From the NCBI GenBank assembly GCA_018881555.1, contig JACAXG010000007.1:944643-1008642 (forward strand): a stretch of DNA of 64,000 bases. The letters are read 5' to 3'. The notes under the pieces were generated by a model, which worked only from the letters and a program-made list of their open reading frames with translations, had not been told where the DNA came from and did no database searches. A program made the translations under genes and the position numbers. This DNA is from Amblyornis subalaris (taxonomy: Eukaryota > Chordata > Aves > Passeriformes > Ptilonorhynchidae). Positions 48,901 through 60,900 of the stretch are shown here, one piece after another; position 1 is the first letter of the stretch; every line of letters begins with the position of its first letter.

Positions 48901-51900
48901 TTATGTAAGAACTGGCCAAAATGAAATTTCCAAGCTTGCCTTCTTTTGTGTGTGTGCTGACCCGCACGTAAAACTGCGTCCCTGGAGAGAAGACGTTTAC
49001 TGAGATCTTTTGGGGCTGTAGCATGTGGTGNGTTGACTGGTTTAAGGCTATTCTTTGTTTCGCTCACAAATAGTCAGAGTTCATGTTTAAATCCTGTTTT
49101 CAGATGGGTGCCATACGCATTGCAAACTGCAACCTCCACAACCAGTCTGTTGGGGAAGGCGTCAGCGCTGCCATCCAAGACCTTCAGCTCAGACAATACG
49201 TCGAGCAGGTGAACAACTGCAGAACTGGTCTTCAGCCAATATTGAGGAGGGCATATTGGCTGGAAGCCGGCTCTGTCAACCTGGGGCTCATCACTGCTGA
49301 CATTGCTTTAGCTGCAGATCATCCTTCTAAACATGAAGTGCAGAGGCATTTCTTAGAAACGCACGATAACCGAACCAAGAGGTGAGAGATGCGGTTGAAG
49401 GAGGTGCATTTGAGGGGGTATCTTTTAATCTTGCTTTCACTAAGCTTCAATGCGGTCATGTTTGTTGTGTTTTCTGGTCTTCTGCCCTTGTAGGTTGTGG
49501 TTTTTGTGGCCTGATGATAATTTGAGAAATAAAAGAAGCAAGAACAAGTGTGGCTGTCTCGGTGGTTGTCGATTCTTCGGTGGCACCTTAACNGGACTGG
49601 ATTTTTTCAAACTTGAGGAACTGACACCTTCAAGCAGCTCTGCTTTCTCAAGCACAAGTGCAGAATCTGATATGTTTTATGGGCAATCTTTACTGCAGCC
49701 AGGAGAATGGATAATTACTAAGGAGATTCCTAAAATTTTGGATGGTGAGAATGCATTGTACTGTATTTTTGCTCTGTTTTGCCCAAAAGTAGAATTTCTT
49801 AACTTTTTAGTGTTTGTAGTGTTTATGATTCTGTTTAATTGAACTGCTGGTGTTCTTGCAGCCTGACCCCTTCTAAAAGCAAACAGAGCTTGAAAGTAGT
49901 AAGCAAGCTTTCATATGCTGAATTTTTATATTGACATGCAACTCCTTTCTGAGTAAAAAGTAGATTTTCACTTGTGTCTGTTCTACTTGTATAGAACGCA
50001 GCTGACCAAGACAATCTGATGTTTTGCTGCCATGATTTTATTAATTTCTGTCAGTACAGCATGTTAGTATGCACATGCATTTCAAAACTAGGGCTTTTAT
50101 TTGATAAGGGTTTTTATTTCAGTAAGCAGGGAAGAGTCTGTTGTTGTGTTATCAGATATTTGGTTTTTCTTATCTCGCCTAGGTAAAGCAAATGGTGTCA
50201 AAAGAAAAGATTGGGACTGCAGATCTGTGGGTATAGAAATGGAAAGGAAAGCACAACACCTAAGCCTCCAAGTGCCACTGCGCTCCCACAGCTCCTCATC
50301 TTCTTCAGAGGAAACCAGCAGCTCTAGTGCTGCACTGCCCTTGCTTGCAGGGGAGAAGGACAGCCCGTCATCCACCACTGAGGATCACCTGGGACAGAAG
50401 GAGTTCTTGCCTGGTGCAAAAAGGGAAGATGCTCATGGAAGGTTAGTACTCTCTGCCCAGGCAGTCACATAATTCAACTCTTGAATGCGTTAAATGGAAA
50501 AAAAGCCTCAGATGTTGCAATATACGAAGTGTTAATGCTGCTACTGAAATGCGTTTCCTAGTTTAGATACCAGTTTGGATCCCTAATAGGGGATGATTAC
50601 CTGATCAGGGTAGAAAATTCAGCATGTAAAGACTTGCTGTTAAATGTTTGGTTTTACATCCTCTATATGTAGACAAGTGGCAGAATTTAGTATGTAAACA
50701 GCATTATGAAAGTAGTGGCTACACTAACGGAAAGTCACAGAATCACTGAAGCATTTGGCAGCTTCTGTAGCGTAGGAAGAGAAGCATTAGTAATGCAACA
50801 AACAAGTAAAGTGTTCATTTTTGTTCCCAGTGTCGCGGTGGAGGGTGCGGAGGGCCGTCCTGCGTCCCCTGGCACCCAGGAGAGGCCTGTCGGTCAGTCT
50901 CCCATGAGGTCCCCACTGAAAAGGCAAGCGTCCGTGTGCTCCACGCGGCTCGGGAGCACCAAGAGCCTCACGGCAGCCTTCTACGGAGACAAGCAGCCCG
51001 TCCCCGTGGGGGTGCAGTTCAGCAGCGACGTGTCCCGCAGCGATGAGAATGTCCTGGACTCCCCAAAGCAGAGGAGGAGCTTCGGCTCTTTTCCGTACAC
51101 CCCGTCAGCAGATTCCAACTCGTTCCACCAGTACCGCTCGATGGATTCCAGTATGTCCATGGCTGATAGCGAGGCTTATTTTTCAGCTGCGGAAGAGTTT
51201 GAGCCAATAAGTAGTGATGAAGGTCCAGGAACNTATCCAGGGAGGAAAAAGAGAAAAAAGCAAGCTCAGAAAACTGAATACAGTAGGGGNTCTATTTATC
51301 ACAGTGTGGAAGGGCCCTTAACAAGCACGGTCCACGGAGAAGTTAGTCAGGATATGAAAACGTTGCCAGTTAGGACTCATCCTTCCCAGGCTTCATTTGT
51401 TTCAGCTCTGGGAGGAGATGATGAGCATGTTGATAATATGTACGTCCTGGACTCTGAGAAGACTGTGGAACGTGAGCAAATAACTTCCCAGCAGCCTGTA
51501 ATGGCATGTTACCAAAATTATCTTACACAGTTCCAGGTGATAAACTGGTCAGTAAAGCATCCAACTAACAAAAGAACTTCAAAATCCTCGTTACACCGTC
51601 CTTTAGACCTTGACACACCAACGAGTGAAGAAAGTTCATCGTCTTTTGAGCAACTTTCTGTCCCAACTTTTAAGGTATGGAAAATGGAGGAGTAGAGAAA
51701 GGAGTAAGAATTCAAAATAACTTAAAANGGCTTAGTACACCGGTTGCGTGAATAAAGCTACAAGAAACTTGAAATTTCTTTGCTTTTAGTTAAGGAATAC
51801 CTTGAATTTCTACCTTCATATCACGGGGCTGAGTGGCTGGGAGGTTGTGGACAAGTAAAGATGGAGTTAGAATTCTGGGGATGTGTGTTCTGAATTATCA

Positions 51901-54900
51901 TTTTTGCACTTAAAAATGCTGCCTGTTCAATGATGTGCAGCTAAAGGATATTTATGTGAGTTTTGTTTAAAATATGTTATACAGAACTGCAGTAGCAGTA
52001 CATTTAATGCTGATAAAATATAATTTAAGTGCTTTATTTCAAAATAAAATTGAAACTCAGATTGAGGAAATGATTTTTTTTTTTTAAATGACCTGAACAT
52101 ACATGCTTAAGGAAGGAGCTGAAATGTAATACATGAAAAATAATGGAAATTACTTGATAGAAAATAGGTGTTTGAGCTCTGGAATGTAATTTGTTGTCAT
52201 TTTGCAGAAAAGGTTTGNGTTCATGCAAACCTTTTGTAGATTAGTATTTGAAGGGTTTTTTTAAAAGCAATGAGTCAATGTTTATGTAAAAGCTGTGTAA
52301 TCTGATTTTTCAAGTAATTTAAAAAGTGAACCTAGGAGCTCCTATATCCTATATTGGAGAATCTGCTTCTAAGGGGAATATTTAAAGATTCCTTGGTTGG
52401 TTTGGTTTTTTTTTCATCTATGGAAGGAATGTAATAAATTTCTTTGCACTTNTATCTTAGATTGTTAAACAGGGTCTCACAGCTAATTCATTACTGGACA
52501 GAGGCATGCAGCTTACAGGATCAACATCTAAGTAAGTTGAATAGATCCTGACATTATTAGCCTGTTTCTTAAGAGAAGGATTTTCCTGATACTCTTCTTA
52601 AATATTTTGGCTCCTGCTAGCCCTTTCAAAATTTGATTTATAGCAGTATTTTTCAGTACCAGATCTATTTTAGAACAGATCATTCTATTATGAAATATAT
52701 GGGTTTGGTCAAAAAGAAAGTACNGGGTGAAAGCATTAAATAATTTCACTTGGGCATTTTCAAGATTACAAGTGGTGATTTAATTTAGATGAATTTGGAA
52801 GGTGCTAATGGCAAGTGTCCATTTCTTTGCCAAAAGCTGAGCTTGAATCTAGGGAGGGCCTTGCCCCGGGATAATATTTGTGTACTTTCTAAGCTATATG
52901 GTGGAAGAAACCTGCCATTATATGGGTTTTATTAAGAATTAAAATGATACCAGGACACTTCTGTAGCTGTTTTACAAAGCCTGATCATTANTGTGTGCTT
53001 GACTTGTTTAGCACACCTTATACTCCTTTGGATAAGAAGTCTGCAGAGAATACAGATGATGAAACAATAACAGAGGAGTGGACATTGGATCACCCGGTCT
53101 TCCAGACGCGGACAACGGCAATAGTGGAAGTAAAAGGAACTGTAGATGTAGTTCTGACTCCTCTTGTAGCAGAGGCACTGGATAGGTAATTTTATTTTAC
53201 TACTGCAGTGTTAATTGGTGATAAACTTGTCTAAAATCACAGCTGTTTTGCTCAGCAAAGGTTTAGGTAGAAGGATTGAATAATGTGACTGATGGAACAG
53301 CAGGGCCTGGTGCCCAACGGATGTAATTCTGCATTTCCTATGAGGTAGCTGGAAGAATGGGAAGTGCCCTTTATGTTTGTCAGTGCTTATTTTTTCCTCT
53401 GTAGTGTTAATTAAACATGACTGATGATGTGCCACNTGAAACTGGGAGTTTAAATGGTCTATTGTGGCTGGTTTCCCCTCCCAGGTACATAGAGGCGATG
53501 GTGCACTGTGCCAGCTCGCGGCACCCGGCAGCAATCGTGGATGATCTGCACTGCAAAGTCCTGCGGGATGCTGTGCAGAACAGCAAAACCAGCTTCTCGG
53601 AAAATGTAAGGAAGGCAACAAGGAAAATCCACGTGGACTCGACAGAATACTCTTCTATATCTTACATAGAAAAAGTTTTAACTGAATTTTGGAATGCATG
53701 CTTATTTTTATCTAGTACATGCACTTTTATAATCAGCTCTTACATACTGTNCTTCACTGGCCAGAAATCTCTTACAAGATTGAAGTTTTTCTGTTTNGGA
53801 TGGTCTAGTCTGTAGCTACAGTAATGTGCATGAGATCAAATCATACATTCCGTTCTTTGAAATCACTGTAACTGATATTTTTAAGTANTATATTCATTGA
53901 GACATTATTTATTATTTTACAGTAGCTAGGGAGAGCTGTGAAAGTGCCTGTGGGTTTTTTTGCAGTTCATCTGAAACCTTAAAAAATTAATTTAACTTAA
54001 AAAGAATTGTATGGTAGTTCTACAGAATTAGGAATTCTGTCCAAGCAGGTAATGGCCATATTTNTATTTTATGATTTCTTAGACTTCACAGTGTAGTGGA
54101 CACTCCTAATTTGCTTCATAATAATTTGTTTTATATAGCTTACATGTGTAGAACTCAAACTTTGAGCTGAAATCTGATTGTTACAAAGTTTACTGCAGAA
54201 TGGCACTGCTGCCCTTATTATTCTAGACCTACTGTAAGTGCTGCAGCCCTTCTTCTAGAAATTGTGATAAATTGCTTTAAATGAAGGCAGGTTCTCTCAC
54301 TGCTTCAGCGCTAATAAACTATCCTGTTGCTCCTGAGCTTAGCAGCTCTGAGTTTCTGTGCTAATAAATTATTTTTCTCCCTTCTCCAAGTTATCTTCGA
54401 AGCAGGACATCAGAGGAACAAAAATAGACACCACCACTACAGGAACAACAAACCAGGGACCAGCACAGACCAATCTCTCGCTTAAGCAAGATAATGTGAC
54501 AATTAAAGGTCTTCAGGCCAATGTTACAGTTCCAAAGGTAACAACTTTTTGTTTAGCTTACTGCCAGGCATGTGCCTGAAGTGAAGTATGGATTTGTGCT
54601 AGAGAACTAAAGTTTTGATCANGATAGGCTCTTTTGGAGCTGCTCAATTTCATGATGGTAGATTAAATAACAACCACTGTAGGGGTAACTGGCTGCCATG
54701 TCTTCATGTTCTTCTGTTTTCTAGGTGTGATGGCTTTATTTTTTCATTTCACTGAGAAGTGTAAGAAAAGATTGTACCAGAAGTGATGTATACTTAACAT
54801 AATATGTTTTTTCTAAATGTCTTTACTCTTTGATGGAATTTTATGTACAGGTGAACTTGTGTTTACTACAAGCATCTGTGGATGAATCCCCAGGAGTTTC

Positions 54901-57900
54901 TTCCGGTAAAACTGTGACTCACGTTTCCTTAGTAGCTTTGTGTTTTGATAGAATTGCCACTCAAGTTCGTATGAACAGGTAAGAATAGTACATATGTGTC
55001 ATAAACTTTAAACAAAAANAATCAAATATGTCTGTCTTGAGATTTGCTTAATTGTTTTTTCTCCCTTATATTGAAAAGGGGTGTAGTTGAAGAGACTTCA
55101 AACAGTGCAGAGGCTGGGAGGAATTCTGTCACGTTTGATCGTTACATCCAAACCACCAAAATGCAGCCCCAGTCTTCTGGCTCACTGAGATCCAATTCTG
55201 GAGCAGAAAAAGGGAAAGAAATTGCTGCTAAATTGAACATCCATCGTGTTCATGGACANCTTAGAGGCCTTGATACAACAGGTATTAAACAGTATTAAAC
55301 TGTGGAAATGTCAGTTTTCATAGAAGCAAGTGGTTATAGTTGGTCTTGAAGTTTGGTTGGGGAGTTTTTATCAACCCAGATAAAAAGCCACTTTTCACCT
55401 GGGATTTTTGCAGATACTTGAAAAAGAAGTTTAGGATTAATTATTTTCTGTTATTCCACTAAGTGCTAGATTTAAACTTAGGCAGACTAAAAGCTGTCGA
55501 GATGAACTTCGATGCAGTTTGTGTGGCAGATGTGTTGCAATGTAAGTATTGACCTGCACTACTGGAATTTGAGNGCTGAGCTCCTTTCCTCCCAGCTGAT
55601 CTCTTTTCAGCTGCCATTTTTTGTCACCTTATGCAGGGAATGAATTATGTTTATTTGCTTTCTTACTACTTTCTAACACTTTCAGTAATGTGCCTGTTGC
55701 ACCAGCAATTTAAGCATGACAAGCTGTAGATTTTTAACTCTAGTGACTATAAAACTGAAAATGAGATTTATCCAATTGANTTCCTTCTTGTTTGTATTAA
55801 GGAATTTCTTTCAAGAAGCTATGAATTAAATTTTGCTATAACTCCCGATCCTGGAAAAAATAACCGGTAAAAGATGACCAAAAGTAGAGGCAGTTTTTGT
55901 TAAACTGATTCAATTTTGATGGAATCTGTACCNGTTAGTGCTGTGTTTTACTCTGTCCCATAAAAACCAGGAGTCTTTAGANGTCAGGAAGTACTCTGTA
56001 AAGCAAGTATGATTAAAAAATAAACAACAAAAGAACCACTGCTGTGCAAAGATGAGTGAGCAAATGAAACTGGAGGAAAAGGAAAGCAGTAAGAGAACAC
56101 TAAAATGGTTAACTCCATTTTTACTTAGTTATGGGTAGAATCTCAGCAGTAGTGCCCTGTGTCAGGTATGCTGCAGACATTCAAGAAGGCCAATTTTTGG
56201 AATTCTAACCAAGAAAACTCCCCATCTTCTATTTAAAAGGTTTCAGAAGTGCCTTTCTAAGGATCTTAGCATTTCATGTATCCTTCAAAAGTGGATGCAG
56301 TTATAAATTGAAGGCAGAGAGTAAGGATTGGAAGGGATATAAAGTGACTCAGCATAATCCTTTTCCTCAAATATTTGACGTTTAGGTATAAGATTATTTA
56401 AAATATTTCTTCAAAAATGTCACCAGAAGAAAGGATTTATGCTTAAGCTACATCCTAACATCAAAGAAATCAGGGTGGCATAGTACCCTCCTGGATCTTA
56501 GACAGCGAAGCTCATAATAAATTAAAAGCTGCTTGAGTCTGGATTTTCTTAGCAATCAGTGAGACTTAGTGCTTTACATCTTCCCAATACAGGCATAGAC
56601 ATGGTTCCAACCAAGAAGCACTCTTTGAATGAAATTGGAACCATGACTCTACAAAAAGGTGAAGGCAGATGTGTTAGCATGGAGAGTATCTTGAAGCCTT
56701 AACTTTCTGTTGCTCGGTCCTTTGTTTTTTTTCCCAAATTTGGAGATTATCCTGCCCATGTTAACATACCAGGAGCAAGGTTTTTTTCTTCCTCTTTCAA
56801 TGCTTCTTTTTTTCTTGCTTGTGCTTCAACTTTAATCTTTGTCTTTCTTCCCCCCCCACGCCCTCCTGTTTGAGGCATACTAAAGGGATAACTCTCCCAA
56901 AACACTCTAAACTTCAGAGAGCTGATGTAAAGTTTTTTTCCATTTTGTAACAAAGTAGTAAATATGTTTATTTTCACAGATATTGGAACTTGTGCAATAA
57001 CAGCCATTCCTTTTGGGAAATCAAAAGTTCTTTTTACTTTGGAAGAGTTGGATGAGTTTGCTTTTGTGGATGAAACAGATCAACAAGCTGTTCCAGACGT
57101 AGCTCGAATTGGACCTAGTCAAGAGAAGTGGGGTTGGATAATGTTTGAGTGTGGAATTGAAAATTTAACTATAAAAGGTAAAGCTTTTAAAGGCTTTATA
57201 TTCTTTTGTTTTATGAAATTACTAACAAATCTGTTGTTAGGTCTTGTAGTTTAGCAATTATTTGATTAGGAGTTGTTGAATCTAAGTGATACTAAATAGT
57301 ACATGTCTGTGGTAAATAAATTACATTACATAGGTTGTACAGTAAAGACACTTTTAGTTGGAAATGCCACTCGTTGGAAATAATTTCATACAAACTGGTT
57401 TCATCAGTTTCTGAACTTAATGTGGATTTTGAAATGGATGCTTTCACTGATCACTTAAATCTTGACCTTACCCGCAGTAAGTGCATTATAGAGCCANAAT
57501 TTTGCTCTGGGAGGAGAAAGCTAGCTTCATAAAGAAAAAACCCCACCATATATGTATTTTCTATCATCCTAGTTATTTTAGTAGTATTTAAAAACACTCT
57601 CTATGTGAGTACTCTTCATCTACTTGTAACAAACCATCAGAAGCTCGAAATTGTGGTGATAAATTGTTGCCTAAAATGTTAATGCATCTTGTTTAACCAA
57701 AATCTTGTGTATTTCTCCTCTTAAGTGCAGATCTTTTCTATGGGACAAAACTTATAGTTATTTATGTGCTGCCAACCTTTACAGTCTTGGTATTCTTACA
57801 GGAGGAAGACAATCTGGAGCAGTATTGTATAACACCTTTGGAGTCATGGGTAAATCAAGAGACACGGAGAGAGGTGGATTGCTTGCATCAAATAACTCTT

Positions 57901-60900
57901 CAGATTCCCCAACTGGCAGTGGCTATAACACTGATGTGTCTGAAGATAACCTCCCTTGTGACAGAATAAGTCCTTCCTCAGATATTAATGGAAATTCAGT
58001 GTCAGATGAGCAGGTATATACAGACTGGGTAGAAATGATTGGTCATAAATCCCTTGGTATTGCCTTGAGAGACTTAGTGGACAGCATTAATTTATTTTTC
58101 TTTGCCTAAATGCATATGAAATACTTTTTTATGAGCATGGTATGATATGTTAGTGCCTTTCTGTGTAATAATTTTGGAAAACAATTTCACTTTTGACTTC
58201 ATGATTCCTTTTTTTTTTAAGGATGAAGGTGTTGAATCTGATGATCTGAAAAAAGATATCCCCTTGATGCCTCCTCCCCCTGACTCCTGCAGCATGAAGC
58301 TGACAATCAAAGAAATTTGGTTTAGTTTTGCAGCCCCCACCAATGTGCGCTCTCCAGCCCATATATATTCAAGGTATGCTTTTACCTGATTTAAGAGAAA
58401 GTGGCAGTTCTGCTTTGTTAANTTGCATTTGTATTTGGTAGATTCTGAATGGGATTTCAGTAATTTTTGAAGCATTTCATNTGGAAATGAAAATTTTGGG
58501 GTTTGTATATATCACAGTAACTCTTGCTACGTGTTTTTATTGTTGTAATTTATATGGAAGTGCTGCTAGAAAATTTTTAGCTAGGNATGATTAAAAGAAG
58601 AAAAGGAAGGTTAAAAAAGCCAAACCAAACAAAAAGCCCTCNTTAACAACTTCTGGTGAGATGGAAATGTGTGAAGGAGAAAGGCAGGGTATTAGTTTTG
58701 GGTAGGCGAGATGCTAGTGGAAAGAGTAGCTCAGTGCTTTTGGTATTCAACCTGATATCATCCATGATCTGACTGCCATTGCACTATAGAATTCAAGATA
58801 TATCTTTCTGAGATAGTTTTTCATATGGTGTATGTAGAATAAGCCAAATATTTCAATCTGTCAGTATAGAGCTATAAATTAGAAAATACTCTGCTAATAC
58901 TCTTGCCTCAGCCCTTTAGCAAAAGTCCTTCATGACATATGGGATTCAGTCAGTGATGAGAATTTCAAACTATATGATTTCAGAAGGGAAGACAAATGGG
59001 AAAAGAAAGGAATAGCCGTAGCAAAAGTAGAAAGAATCATGAGTGTGTGATTGAATAAAAGAAAAATTGCCTTAGGTACTTTTTGCCAGNTTTTGTTTTC
59101 TGGGCAGTAAGTCTGTTTATTACTTTGCATTGATGTCCCACCTATTTGACTGTTGTTCATAACAGCATCAGAAAATCCTGCTGATTGCTGCTGCTGACTG
59201 TGAACACCTCCTCCTCTTTATTTTTCTCCACAGGCAGCTGAACCTCCTGAGTACTGCAACCCCTGCAGTTGGTGCTTGGCTTGTTCCCATTGATCAAGTG
59301 AAATCATCATTAAATAAACTGGAAACTGAAGGAACCCTGCGTATCTGTGCTGTTATGGGTTGCATTATGACAGAAGCTCTAGAGGTAAATGAACTTTCTA
59401 AAATCAATAGGCATGTCAGAACAGAACACTGTGNTAGGTAGTATGTATTTTTTGGAATTCTGGATGTTTTCACTGACAAATTTGTAGCATCTNTTGTGAG
59501 CCTTTAGAATTGGTCACAAGAATTCAGTACCTATGCTTTTTGTACACAGCCTAAATTTCAGAGCTGTGAGAAAGTCATCTGTACAGGAGTGCATCTCCAG
59601 CTAAAATAAGAATAAGAAATATGGCTGTAGTGCCTGGTATATTTTATGAAATATTGTTGTTTGCTGTTGGTTTGGTTGGTACCATCTAGTGGGAGGATTT
59701 TGAGGTGATACCCACGCTGAGAACNTGGCTTGCATTGTCAGATGGATGACCTAGGTGTGAGGCTTGTTTTCTGCTGTACTCAAAAATTATCCTTTGCAGC
59801 AGTTTCTTATTCCTACCTTCCTTCCTATTTCTTTTTCTTACCCCCTTTCTAGCATTAAACCAAGGTAGAAAAAGTGCCTGTTTTGTCTTTAGCTAGGAAT
59901 AAACTGTTTCTCTGCAGCTGGCTTTGCATATATGTCTGCTAGTCCAGAAGTAACTTTATAAAGTCTGCAATTTGAATCCAGTCATTTGTGCTCNTGTTGT
60001 GTTTGCAAGTATGTTCATATGTTGAAAATGGGTTTATTTTAATCTAGAATAAAAGTGTGCACTTTCCCCTGAGAAGCAAGTACAACAGGCTTACCAAAGT
60101 GGCTCGTTTCTTGCAAGAAAATCCTTCTTGTTTGTTGTGTAATATATTGCACCATTACCTTCATCAAGCAAATTACTCCATTATTGAGGATGCCACTATG
60201 GTGAGTTACCGAGTAAAATTGTTCNTATCTCAGTCTTTTAGTTTCAAATGTACCCATTCCAATGTCTTAAATTTGGTAACAGTTTGAGGAAGATTATCAA
60301 ACAAGTAAATATAACCCAAACTCCTGTATATCTTTAAANTGATAAGTACATTTGGCTTCTCTCATTTCATTTTCTTTAACATCTGCTTATTTTGTTATGG
60401 CCTGTCTATATGCATAATGTTTATCAAACTATTTTATTAATAAATACACAAGAAATCATAAACCAAAAAGGCATGCCTTTAAAACTGTTCATGGCTTTTT
60501 TTAATCAGATTTCATTCCCTCTCTAGGATATGTCAATGGCCTTTTTATGAAATTTCATTTTTCGTGGTTTTAAAATTGATTAAATATCAATTATTGAGGC
60601 AAGTGCATGAACTGGTTAATTTATTCCAAATTCTCTCCTTGGAACTAGTTTTCATGTCTTGTAGAATACTGGGATAATGCAGATAGTTTAAGGAAGGAAC
60701 TAGAATTGTACAAACTTTAGGGCTTAAGAANCAAATCTTTCTTGATGGCTTTAGAATGTAAATGTCTAGATTGTAGTGGGAAACAGTTGTTTGAACAAAC
60801 ATTAGGCATAAAGAGGAGTGTTTATTCCTGATTTTATGTCATTTTCATAATCCAATTNCACAGCTGTCAGATTTAAACTGTGTGGTTTTTCAACACATTC

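Noticed and set aside
54199..54233. Coding-like 35-nt stretch (NGTAALIILDLL) before GTAAGT in intron 31
   Set aside because: Not a multiple of three in a phase-0 intron, so it would break the frame.
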